Shown here: positions 34,838 to 45,024 of the stretch, piece after piece
How positions within the stretch are numbered: position 1 is the stretch's first letter
How the letters are laid out: each line of letters begins with the position of its first letter
NCBI GenBank assembly: GCA_027924585.1
Contig: BSBM01000068.1
Span: forward strand, 13,634,001 to 13,698,000
Reading direction: 5' to 3'
DNA from: Larix kaempferi
Taxonomy: Eukaryota > Streptophyta > Pinopsida > Pinales > Pinaceae
DNA: 64,000 bases
Translations under genes and position numbers: made by a program
Notes under the pieces: generated by a model
The model's database searches: none
Told to the model about the DNA's origin: nothing
What the model saw: the letters and a program-made list of their open reading frames with translations, nothing else

Positions 34838-35092
34838 GATGTTGCAGTGATGATCAGGATGATCATAGATGACGAGCTTCAGGATGTTGCTCCAGATGAC
34901 ATGCAGCAGGATGTTGCAGTGATGATCAGGATGATCATAGATGACGAGCTTCAGGATGTTGCTCCAGATGACATGCAGCAGGATGTTGCAGTGATGATCA
35001 GGATGATCATAGATGACGAGCTTCAGGATGTTGCTCCAGATGACATGCAGCAAGACGTTGCAATGATGATGATCAGGATGATCATGGATACA
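34838..35092 (+). repeat. 72-bp tandem array, three and a half copies
   Basis: GATGTTGCAGTGATGATCAG starts at 34838, 34910, 34982 and (GACGTTGCAATG) 35054, exact 72-bp steps. Each unit has GATGATCATAGATGACGAGC and CTCCAGATGACATGCAGCA. Because 72 is a multiple of three, both strands stay open with 24-residue repeats; I regard that as a by-product. Confidence 0.95.
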
Positions 35093-35158
35093 TCAGGATG
35101 ATGTATGGTGAGTATCAAGTTGATACTCTGTGGTCGTTGATCAGGTTGTACAGATGAG

Positions 35159-35660
35159 CATGTAATCCGGTGCCCTGGGAGATTTGCAGATGGTCTTTCG
35201 AGGTTTTGCCTATGGCATGTAATATCGGTGCCCTGGGACATCTGGCAAATGCTCTTTCGAGGTTTTGCTCTGGGAGGACATGTAATTCGGTGCCCTGGGA
35301 GATCTGCAGATAGTCTTTCGAGGTTTTTCCTATGGCATGTAATAGCGCCCTAGGATATCTGGCAGATGCTCTTGCGAGGTTTTGTCCTATGGCATGTAAT
35401 AGCGCCTTGGGAGATCCGATAGGTTGGGCTGTGTGCCCGTAATCAGTCCTGGGATGCTCTTGCGAGGTTTTGCCATGACCACATATCATAGCGCCCTGGG
35501 AGATCCTACAGGTCGGAGTTGTGTACCCGTAACATCCTGGGATGCTCTTTCGAGGTTTTGTGGTGGGGTCACATGTAATAGCGCCCTGGGAGATCCTATA
35601 GGTAGAGTTGTGTGCTCGTAATAGCCTGGGATGCTCTTTCGAGGTTTTGTGACGCACGTA
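35159..35660 (+). repeat. about 58-bp array passing into a 110-bp higher-order repeat
   Basis: CATGTAAT(C/A/T)...GCCCTGGGAGATCTGCAGAT and CTTTCGAGGTTTTG recur from 35159, 35217, 35279, 35337 and 35393 (56-62-bp spacing). From about 35400 two half-units alternate (GCGCCCTGGGAGATCCTA... and ...CCTGGGATGCTCTTTCGAGG) to make units of roughly 110 bp. Antisense open frames of up to 180 codons (35115-35657) follow the repeat. Confidence 0.9.
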
Positions 35661-35901
35661 ATAAGTCCTGAGGATTCCACAGTATGGCCAGTGATGACGA
35701 AGACCTGCAGGTGGTGGGCCTACATCTAGTATGAAAAAGGACTGGCTCTGTAGAACTTCCTATGACGAGTAGATTCAGAGATTGATTGAGATAGCAGCAG
35801 CAGTGACGATGATGATGACTCGATGACGATTATCCAGTGACGATGATCCAGAGTAGATGACTTGTGCTAGAAGAACTGTGCTGAGAAATACCTTCCTAGT
35901 T
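35661..35901 (+). other. unique 3' end of copia element 2
   Basis: GATGACGATGATCCAG-type low complexity between the arrays and the polypurine tract. No coding motif. Confidence 0.4.
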
Positions 35902-35910
35902 AAGAGGGAG
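35902..35910 (+). promoter_or_regulatory. polypurine tract
   Basis: AAGAGGGAG directly precedes the 3' LTR and would prime plus-strand DNA synthesis. Confidence 0.85.
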
Positions 35911-36560
35911 TGTTGATGTATATGTAACTTCGGAATGTATTTCACATATATGTATATTGTATTCCTATAGAGATGTTATTATTCCTCTATACGGAAGTGT
36001 CGTCATTTATATTGTAAGTGTCGTAACTTATACTTGATGGGTTATTAGACCACCTTGTTTGGTGTCGGCCCTATATAAGTCATGTGGGTCAAAGGGTTAT
36101 TAGACCACCCTATTGGGGGTCGGCCATGTGGGTCAAATGGTTATTAGACCACCCTATTGGGGGTCGGCCCAGTCAGCATTATGTTATGTGGTTAAGTTTG
36201 AGCCTACATGAGTTAGGTAAAAAGGCAAGTAAAGTCAAGTATAAATAGAGTGCGGGAGGCACTCTATTTACTCACTCACTTCTCACACATGCACTCAAGG
36301 AGGAGTGGCGCACTTATGGAGGAGGAGGATCTGCTGCTAGGTTATGTCTTTCTCTCTTGGTTGGTTGTATCATTGCTCTATCTATCTCTGAGGAAGTTAT
36401 TGGGGTTTTTCACCTTTATGGTTTTCCCCAAGTAAATCTTTGTGTCTCTTGTGTGCTTGCATTATTGTCTCCATGATTGATATGCTGTAGATATGCTGTA
36501 CATGTTGTTCTCTCAGTTAAGATCCTAGATCAGATTGAAGTAAATTCAGAAAATCTAACA
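35911..36560 (+). mobile_element. 3' LTR of copia element 2
   Basis: 650 bp, same ends as the 5' LTR. TATA box at 36240-36247. Differs from the 5' LTR by about ten scattered substitutions and one 11-bp duplication (GATATGCTGTA repeated at about 36478-36500). Confidence 0.95.
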
Positions 36561-36565
36561 CTAGG

Positions 36566-37310
36566 GTTACTTGTGGTTATACCGCAAGATTGACATCAAC
36601 ATAGACCTCATTTATAGAATTATGCACTTGAGCAAAAGAGGTGCCGACCTCGCAGTAGAGATCGTAGGTAAAAACAAAGACAAAGAACTTGCAAAGAGAA
36701 TGAATAATGAATTTGGCTTGATCAAAGGAACCGTCAAACAAATCAAATCAAGGATGTTGCTATGAGGTTCATAGTTCAACTGCTCGCAGGGAAAGTACTA
36801 AGGAAATGTAGACTGAACGAGGTGTCGGTCGCTGCGATCTCCTTAGCTGTAAAGGCCAAGGATGGACTCCAGTATAATTGGGCAAGCTACATTCTAAATG
36901 AATTCCTAGATGATGTTGCGGATACGCAAGATAATGGACATCAATTCCATTATAGATGTTTTTTAGTCTTGATCGTGTCTGTGAGCTGGAAAGAGGCTAA
37001 GTATCAACAAAATGTACTGGTATTCAATGGAGATTGGTGTGGACCCAGATTTGTGAACATGTGGGACAATTCGAAGCTGGACAGACAAAAACTAAATAAT
37101 ATACAGTTGTACACATATTATGAGAAACTATGCGAAGTAATACAACGTACTTCACGTATCCCTAAGGATATAACAACTGTTTATATTCACAAGATGAGAT
37201 TCAAAGCTGGCCTTCACTTTATTTTCATTCAGCCTAGAGAACGAAATAATCCAGAATGGTTTGAGGGACTATACCATTCCGGATCGTTGCATTTCCTCCG
37301 GAAGACCTAA
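36566..37310 (+). pseudogene. unrecognised ORF, 3' half after the copia insertion
   Basis: The frame continues from 29323: GYLWLYRKIDINIDLIYRIM, KRGADLAVEIVGKNKDKELA, then a one-base shift near 36750 into FIVQLLAGKVLRKCRLNEVS, GLQYNWASYILNEFLDD, QFHYRCFLVLIVSVSWKEA, and a stop at 37308. The pattern of conserved aromatic and Leu residues looks like a folded all-helical domain (about 250 residues from the insertion point) and not a linker. No known family recognised; a distant relation to plant mobile-domain-like or Gag-like proteins is possible but unproven. Confidence 0.5.
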
Positions 37311-37397
37311 AGTAGCAAAACCATGAGTTAACATAGCACTTGGCACGGTGATTGCACCTAACCACCGATCATCTTGGCTCTGTACTTCTAGAACTAT

Positions 37398-38962
37398 ATG
37401 GACGCGAAGAAGATTGATCTTATCACTGAAGAATGGCTACTCGAGTGGAATATTGATGCGCCAGAAACATTGATCACTACATCAGAGGAAAGTGTAAATG
37501 AAAGTGACACCCAGGACGAAGGAGGAGAGCCAACAAGTGTTAGGAACAAGAACAAGATCAAGGACGAGAACAACAATAAATTGTTGATTTTCTAGGAGGA
37601 GAGAAGAGGAAGAATCCCAACACAATCATGCCAGAGGGATCGCAAAGAAAGAAGTAGAAGACAAGTAAGACTCCGATCGATGCACAATTTCATTATGATG
37701 ATTACGATTGCATCGCAACCCAAGTTAGTGAACATCTTGAAGAGACGCTCGCATTGAAAGACAACAAGCAAGAGGAAATCCAAGAAAGCATCGCAGAATT
37801 GAAGAGGATGGTGGCAAGAGTAGAAAAAGTCCAAAGAGATCTATTAAGGGAATCAGACTCTGAAGACAGGATAGGGGAGTCAAGCCAAAGAAAAATAAAA
37901 GTTCATGCTTTAACGATGAGACCCCGGTTAGTCCACATATAGCCAATGAATGTGATATTCCCGTTTGATGAACTTACTGAAGGTGCGAAGTAGCTCACAC
38001 ATTTGGATATTAACGTGGGAATGTTTCCCATTTAAGGACTGCATAATCTGCATTTACAGGTTGTGGAAGAAATCAGAGACAGAGATATGATCTCATATAA
38101 ACAACATGTGAAGATGGAAGATAGTTATAAGGAGCTGAAGAATAAATGTGTGTTGAAGAAAAATGAGCTAGCAAATGATTGGGAGAAGCAGAAAAAGATG
38201 AAAAAAACCATAGCTGAAGAATGTGCGAAGATCCCAGACTGCAAAGAAGAGCTTGAAGTGGAAGCGACCATCCTTAATATTGGTGCTGCCGTGGACAATC
38301 TCAAAGCGAAAATGGAAGACATGGAGATTGGCTACAAAGAGAAGATTGTTGACTTAGAGTCTCGACAACTACCTGGCACTCTTCCCGATGTGAAAGAAGC
38401 AAGGGCTGAACAATTAAGGACTTCAACCGAAAACATCTCCGCATAAGTTGTGAGGTATCAAGACTTGCTGGAAGAAGTCACTAAGGTATGGGATATACTA
38501 CAAAATGATCCTGAATTACAAAAAATTCAGGATGAAGTTCAGAAGAGGCAGAAGGACATTGATTCTATGAACACGACCATGAAAGATTTGCCACTAAGGC
38601 AAAGGATCCAGAAGTTCACAGAAACGAAAGAGCTTCAGAAGGAGCTGAAGGCACTAAGGATGAAGGAAGTTGAAACTTCGTAGAAGTTGCAACCCATGCA
38701 AGAAGAAGCACTGGCACTATTTAAAGAAATCGAGGAGAAATTGAATGAAATCTGCACGACAAAGAGTACAATGAAGGATCAAATGCCAAAGCCCATATCA
38801 ATGATGATGCTCAAACCGATCAAAGAATACGAGCAAGAGACTAAGGAAGCAGTTGCGAAGTTGAGCACAAATTTTCAGGAATTCGCTACAAAGATGAACA
38901 TCCCAAGTGATGTGCAGTCGAAGAAGCCCAGTGTAAGTGGCTCGGGGACGAGCCACAAGTAA
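37398..38962 (+). pseudogene. coiled-coil C-terminal part of the unrecognised ORF, several breaks
   Basis: Open pieces on the plus strand: 37398-37595 (begins MDAKKIDLITEEWLLEWN, acidic), 37754-37942, 38063-38446, 38450-38683 and 38687-38962. The last three are in the same register, separated by single stops at 38444 and 38681, so they were one frame. Heptad-like Glu/Lys/Leu patterns (EEIRDRDMIS, KVWDILQNDPELQKIQDEV, KALRMKEVE, EIEEKLNEICTTKSTM) predict long coiled coils. It may be the tail of the 28.7-37.3 kb protein or a separate ORF. The end (SGSGTSHK, stop at 38960) is followed by non-coding sequence. Confidence 0.45.
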
Positions 38963-39333
38963 GTGTTAGGGGCCTGTTGGGAGTAGCCCAAGTAAAGGAA
39001 GTTTTGATGATGAAAGAACAATTAGACGAGGCCTAACATTAACCAGTTTTGGGAGAAGCAACTCCACAATTCCCAGGAGGAGGTTATGGAGCGAAGCGAA
39101 GTTGAAAGGAAATGACATGTCCCCTTAGTAAAGATGAAGTACTAAGGACGAAGAGAGGTAGTTGAACCAGTTAAGGAAGAAGCGGTGAAATGACAACTAC
39201 AAGAGTAGAGAGTAAAGAAGCAGAATGGTGAAAAGGAAGTGCCACTGTAGAGTCAGAGCCGTGCGGTCAGAACTGCACTGTCAGAAGAAGTGAAACAAAA
39301 GGACAACAGAGTTACAACGAAGTTAAGGCAAAG
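38963..39333. other. non-coding flank, purine-rich
   Basis: Downstream of the coiled-coil ORF up to the inverted-repeat element. AG-rich, no frame. Probably continuous with 40267-40670 before the inverted-repeat element inserted. Confidence 0.35.
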
Positions 39334-40266
39334 CCATTAGAGAAATTTTGAGGTCAAAAAATGGCCTCAAAACAAAGAAAATGTACTATAAAAAACAACC
39401 AATCACATTCTAGTAGATGACATCATCCCCCTTGGTTGAGGTGGCATTACATGAGTTAAGAATGCTTATTTGTCAAATTTTCTATGGTGGATGAAAACAC
39501 ATAGTTAACCAAGGTAGTGGTGTAAGTACTTTTAAGTCATAAAGTAAAGTACTCATAATGATAGTCTTTTCATAAAATAATATTATTGTCATTTTCAAGT
39601 AAAATACTCATAATGAATGTCTTTTCACACTTTCTCATAAAATAATAATATTGTCATTTTCAAGTGAAGTACTCTTAATTCATAAAGAAAGTCCTTTCAC
39701 ATTTGTTTATAAATAATATATTATCATTTTTATGTTTTTAATTTTAAATTATATATTCACTCCACTCTATTTAATAACATAATGTCAAACTAATAAATAA
39801 TAATAATAATAATAATAATGCAATGTGGATTATAATAATATTATTAACATTTTACATGTAAATAAATTCTTAATTAAATTACATTATATTAAATTCATGA
39901 GAAAAGTACTAAATATAAAAAGTCAACATAGAATTAAAAAAATAGCTCTTAAAAATGTTTTTTATTATTTAATTTCATTTGCAAGTTCAAGACAAATAAA
40001 TGCTAAAGGACAATAAATTTTTGGGAATTTACAGTGAATCTTAGTCATATCAATGTAGACTTATTTTATTAATTTTATTTTTAGTGAATTTTGAAAAGTA
40101 ACTCAACCATGGTTATTTATATTGTGCATAGAAAATAGTGTGGGAGGTGACTTGTCATATATACCTACCCCATAAAATCCCCAATTCCTAATATTTTAAT
40201 ATATCTCATATTTTTGTAGTACATCTCTTAGGAGGCCATTTTTTGACCTCAAAATCTCTCTAATGG
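39334..40266. mobile_element. non-autonomous DNA element with 35-bp terminal inverted repeats
   Basis: 39334-39368 and 40232-40266 are reverse complements at 34 of 35 positions (CCATTAGAGAAATTTTGAGG at the left end). Weaker pairing continues about 25 bases inwards (ATGTACTAYAAAAA). The 933-bp body is AT-rich and non-coding, with three internal copies of an AAGTACTCATAAT...GTCATTTTC unit (39547-39670) and an AAT microsatellite at about 39796. No transposase. No clear target duplication (a TA or TTA within the end is possible), so the superfamily is undecided. Confidence 0.8.
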
Positions 40267-40670
40267 TGGTCGACAGGAGAACCATGTTGTTTTGGGTTTA
40301 AGAGTACTATGGGGGTTGGACCATAGTTAATGTAATATGTGACCTTCGGGCACATCTATATATATGAACAATTTTGTATAAGGGAGGGTTAGATATAGAG
40401 AGATATTGTTACAAGTTTGGAAGGTTAGTGACATTAGAGAGCTAGATCTAGATTGAGAGAGAGATCTAAGAGAGGAAGAATCTACAGCTCAGTGCACATA
40501 GATCTATTGTAGAGAAGAGTCTGCAGACGAGTGCACAGATTGCAGGAAGGACACCTAATACTCTATGAATCCAAGAATCTAAACAAACATGAGAAAAATT
40601 ATGAAAATAATGATTTGTAATTGATTAGTCACCATTATACATGATTTGAATATGTGTAAATTACTTTCTC
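40267..40670 (+). other. LTR-like or leader fragment with TATA box
   Basis: TATATATATGAAC near 40358, followed by purine-rich AGAGAGAGATCTAAGAGAGG text, resembles the U3-R part of an LTR, but there is no partner copy. It ends where gypsy RNase H coding begins. Confidence 0.3.
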
Positions 40671-40672
40671 GA

Positions 40673-42255
40673 AGGAAGACTTGAGTTACAGACTGATCAA
40701 ATGAACCTAAAATATATATTTGATCAACCAAGTCTGAATGATCAGCAAGCTAGATGGTTAGAGTTCTTAAGTGAATTTGAATTTGAAATCAAACATATTA
40801 AGGAAAAGGAAAATAAATTTGTTGATGCTCTTAGCAAAAAATGGCATATAGTAGCTATGAGAATATGCAAAGATGACCTCATAGAACAAGTCATTAAATC
40901 CTTAGCCGAAGACAAGAAGCATAATCAAGTGGTGGCAGGTAAGGAAAAAATAGAACCTAATAAGAAGTATGAGGGATATCAAATAGAAGAAGACAAACTT
41001 CTTGTCTTCCAAGGGCAGTTGTACATTCAAAATGATGCAAGAATAAAGAAGCTAGTAATGGACGGAATACATCAAATGCCTTACTCGAGACATGTATGAT
41101 ATTAAGAGACTATAACAACAATAAGAAAGAAATATTATTGGCCATTGATAAAGAGGGATGTAGCAGAGTATATCTCCAGGTGTCAGAAATGCCATCAGGT
41201 TAAAGTAAGGCACCATCATCCACTGGGATTACTATGGCCATTGCCCATCCCTAAGTGGAAATGGGAGGTAATATCCATGGATTTTATTATAGGGTTACCA
41301 ATGACAATAAGACAACATGAATCGATCATGGTGGTGGTAGAAAAGTTAACAAAAGCAATGCATTTCATATCGGTTAAGTCCACACATAAAAAAGATGACA
41401 TTGCAAGGAATTTCATGAAGAAAATCTTCAGATTGCATGGATTTCCTAAGGCAATAATTTCAAACAAGGATACTAATTTCACCTCAAACTCCTCGAAAGG
41501 CTTGTTCAAGAATTTGGAAACTCAACTCAATTTTAGTACAATATACCATCCTCAAATAGATGGTCAGACGAAGAGAGTAAATCAAGTGCTTGATGATCTA
41601 TTAAGGAAGCATGTGATGAATAATCCATCCAAGTAGGAATATTGCCTACATCTAGTTGAATTTTCATACAACACCAATCGGCATGTGTCATTAGGAATGA
41701 GTCCATTGGAAGTTATATATGGCAGAAAATGAAAAACTCCAGTATGATGGGGAAAACTAGTGAACATGGTAGTGCTTGGATCGAAAATGCTCAAAGAGAT
41801 AGAGCAAGAATTTATTAAAATTAGGAAAAATTTGAAAGCAACCTAGGATATATAGAAGAGATATGAAGACATGAGTGTTTTGCAAGTTAGCATCGAGATA
41901 TTGTAGGCCTTTTGAAGTCCTTGATAGGAAATGACCTGTTGCATATAGGATTGCATTGCTTGCACATATGAAAGCTCAATTTTCTTTTCGTGTCTCATTG
42001 CTTATAAAGTATACACGGAAATCACATTATTGATTGGAATTTGATTCAAGTGGAACAAAAGGGATAGTTCCAAGTGGAGCCTGCATACATCCTAGAATAG
42101 AAGGTCACCATGCTCCATAATCGAGCCATTGGGATGGCAAAGGTGTAATGGAAGCACTTTGGTACGAGTGAAACTACATGAGAGCTAGATGATGTGATGC
42201 GAGAGACATACCCATTTTCATTCAATTGTGAGTAGCAATGAGGATAGTGTTAATA
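40673..42255 (+). pseudogene. Ty3/gypsy fragment: RNase H end, integrase, C-terminal domain
   Basis: Reads LELQTDQMNLKYIFDQPSLN (RNase H, Asp retained), WLEFLSEFEFEIKHIK, KENKFVDALSKK. The integrase zinc region is damaged (HQMPYSRH then a stop, ..CQKCHQVK). The core has ISMDFIIGLP and SNKDTNFTSN. Where the third catalytic Glu is expected, DGQTKRVNQ has Lys (41571-41573). After a stop at 41635 the reading decays: NTNRHVSLGMSPLEVIYGRK, then FSFRVSLLIKY and a chromodomain-like tail with TYPF near 42212. Related to, but distinct from, the gypsy element at 56-61 kb. The gag, protease and RT parts are missing. Confidence 0.88.
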
Positions 42256-42530
42256 AAGGGGGAGGATAATGCAATACCCCTAGTTAGATATTGACATTTA
42301 AATATGGTATTGTTGGACTATGTGCTTGCCACGCTAAATTTATCTCTATATAGACATTGTGATTTATATCACTCCTTACAAATCTCCTTGAAAGGTTGAT
42401 GTTGGGTTTTCCTTCATTTCCATTGGCGTCAAGTTCTCACATGTATTTTTAGATTTCACATCCTTTCCTTTTTCTCATAAGTGGTTCTTTGCATGCACTT
42501 TGAATGATGTTCCGTTATTATTGTTATTCA
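42256..42530 (+). mobile_element. polypurine tract and start of the 3' LTR of the gypsy fragment
   Basis: AAAGGGGGAGGA (about 42256-42267) precedes TGCAATACCCCTAG at 42270, a TG start with a CCCC box like other gypsy LTRs in this window. The far end of the LTR is not defined; AT-rich local repeats begin near 42530. Confidence 0.5.
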
Positions 42531-43972
42531 TAAAATAGATGATAACTATTGTTATTCATAAAATAGATGTTTGGTCATGAAATAGATGATAACTATTGTT
42601 ATTCATAAAATAGATGTTTGGCGATAAACTAGATGTGAAATGAAACTATTTTAAAATGAAATGTTCCAAAATAATAAAAAGTTTACACTATATAATCAAT
42701 ATGAAGGTTGTGATTAATAATGATGGAATATAAACATCTTGATCAAATACTATTAGCTTTAATGATAAGTTCAAAGTAATTTCAGGAATAAATCTTATTT
42801 AAATATTTATTTTATTTTTATTTTAAAAATATATTTGTTAATTGATTATTTTACCTTTAAAACTTCGTATTTTTTAGATTATAAAATATATTTATATTGA
42901 TAATATTAATTGAAGAATAAATTGTATGTTTTTTATTATTAAAAATTTATTTAATATATAATTTTTTCAATCCTAAATAATAAGTTATAAAATTATATAT
43001 AGATATAATATTTAAATTCTTGTAAAATACTTTGAATGCTAAATATAACAATGGCATCTTCAATTTTATATTTATTTAACAATTATTCAACAAATTAGTA
43101 TAATTTATATTTTGTATATACTTATTTAATTATGTTATCATAATAATAAACACCTAAGGCACATTCTTAATCTATACAACTTACTCACTCACACATTTAA
43201 ATTATAAACATAACTAACTTACCCAACACAACTCAATCATATAACTTATATAATTAAGCTATATAAATAAGCCATGCATTTAATTCATAAACCATTATAA
43301 AATTTGTTATTTAATAACATTATCATTTATCCAAAAATTAATTAAATATTTCTTAATTAATTAAACTTTTGTAATGTAACAAAACACAATTAAAAAGTGT
43401 AAAACTAATAAAATACTTTTAAAATTAATTTAAAGTAGTGCATACCACAAATATATTTATTTTAAATGATCCAACATAAATGAAAAATGACAAGAAAAGA
43501 TAATTACATCTACCTCGTCAAAACCCTATCATGGAGTAATTACTAAACTATAATATAAGTTAAAACTTTATAAATAGAAAAAGATAAATGGATTAACTTT
43601 TTCAAAATCATATAAAACAATTAGTTAAGTATTAACTAATAATAAAATTAGTAGATGAACATTATTTAAAATATAGGCGAAGTAATAACTAATAATAAAA
43701 TTATTTATTATTAGATGAACATTATTTAAAATATAGGCAAAGTAATAACTAATAATAAAATTATTTATTATTAGATGAACATTATTTAAAATGTAGGCAT
43801 TTAATTCATCATCTCTAATGCTTTTAGCTAGTAACAATATCATTAATAAGAGAAATAGCTGCAATGCAACAAAATAGTAAATAAAAAATGTCAATAAACA
43901 AGTTCGAAGTAAAAAATGTCATTAATAAGAAATTTGATAACAACTAGAAAACTTAATGCATCTATAGGAACG
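42531..43972. other. very AT-rich DNA with local tandem repeats
   Basis: No gene. Contains a 47-bp duplication (GATAACTATTGTTATTC at 42541 and 42588) and the 60-bp array at 43621-43800. Confidence 0.5.
43621..43800 (+). repeat. 60-bp tandem array, three copies
   Basis: GTAATAACTAATAATAAAAT and TAGATGAACATTATTTAAAA recur at exact 60-bp steps (43621, 43681, 43741). The first copy is slightly diverged at its left. Confidence 0.95.
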
Positions 43973-44499
43973 AGGTGCTTTATAGTCCAGTATGGGGGAG
44001 ATGTTGTAACTTAACCTAAGATTACCAAAAATAAAAAATAATTAAAAAAATCTATGTCGACTCCTAAAATAAAATAAAAAATTATGAAAAGTAATTAAAA
44101 AATCCATGTGTGCTTATAAAATAAAAAATTAAAACTTAAAATTGGATCTATCAAGCAAGATAGAGATCAAATTTCTTGATTTAATATTAAAAACAAAATT
44201 ACACCTAAAAAAATTGGATCCCTCTAACAAAATTACACCTAAAAAAATTGAATCTCTCTCGGCACTTGATAGATCCGAATTTAAGATGGATCTATACTCG
44301 TTACAATATATGGAAAATGCTATCAACATTACACATGGTTAATTGAAGTCTCATTATTCCTTGTTTTGTCTTGCCTTCCACCTTGGAAAGAAAAAATATA
44401 TACATATTAGTGTATGAAGACTATGATATAGTATAATTATGAAAATTAGATCCATGCCTTCGTAATGATCTATGAAGTGTTAGTAACTAAGGAAAATTA

Positions 44500-44536
<37 letters not shown>

Positions 44537-45024
44537 TACCATATAGGCTTATATTCAAACATTATGGTCATTTATTGAGATCTTTACATAGAATTATCCT
44601 TCAATCAAGCAAGAATATATAAATTTGATATTAAAATAATTCTATCAAAATAAATATCGACAATCTTCTATCTGTAAGGAATTAGATCCATCTTAAACTC
44701 CTATCTATCAAGCACCGAGAGGGATCCAATTTCTTGAGGTGTATTTCTTTTTTTAAATTTAAACTCAAGAAATTTGATCTTTCTTGATTGATAGATCCGG
44801 GTTTAAGTTTTAAGTTTTTATTTTATAAATGAACATCTATTTTTTAATTACTTTTCATAATATTTTATTTTATGAACCAACATGGATTTTTTTTTTTTTA
44901 AATATTTTCCATAATTTTTTATTTTATGAGTCAACATGAATTTTTTTAATTATTTTGTTACTAACGTTGAAACGTTATATCATGTTAGAGGATCTCTCCC
45001 ATACTGGATTGTATAGTAGCACCT
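43973..45024. mobile_element. foldback/MITE-like element with about 330-bp inverted arms
   Basis: The left arm 43973-44295 and right arm 44682-45024 pair along their length. Outer ends are AGGTGCTTTATAGTCCAGTA and, inverted, AGGTGCTACTATACAATCCAG. Inner landmarks are TTAAAACTTAAA, GGATCTATCAA, GATCAAATTTCTTGA, TTGGATCCCTCT and TTTAAGATGGATCT. The loop (44296-44681) is AT-rich with a TA microsatellite at 44503-44532. No transposase. The left arm has an internal duplication of an ACAAAATTACACCTAAAAAA unit. Target duplication not found. Confidence 0.82.

Larger units (their letters stand above)
29324..36560 (+). mobile_element. complete but defective copia-type LTR retrotransposon (element 2)
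   Basis: 7,237 bp bounded by direct LTRs of 639 and 650 bp that both start TGTTGATG and end TCTAACA. It is flanked by CCAGG (29319-29323) and CTAGG (36561-36565), a 5-bp target duplication with one difference. Primer-binding site and polypurine tract are both present. About 10 substitutions and one 11-bp duplication separate the LTRs by eye (about 1.6%). Inside there is no gag, protease or complete integrase. Only integrase scraps, a deleted reverse transcriptase and an intact RNase H frame remain, followed by 1.6 kb of tandem arrays. It is best read as a non-autonomous copy mobilised by another element's enzymes. Confidence 0.93.

Noticed and set aside
34781-35101. Open frame with 24-residue repeats
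   Set aside because: The 72-bp DNA unit is a multiple of three, so frames stay open on both strands. There is no start context or neighbouring coding sequence.
35115-35657. 180-codon minus-strand frame with repeated SQGA/ARASA-type text
   Set aside because: It follows the 58/110-bp tandem array, antisense to the element, with no family features.
34838-35660. Regular repeats resembling a CRISPR array
   Set aside because: Units are contiguous without unique spacers, lie in a plant retroelement, and no cas genes exist.
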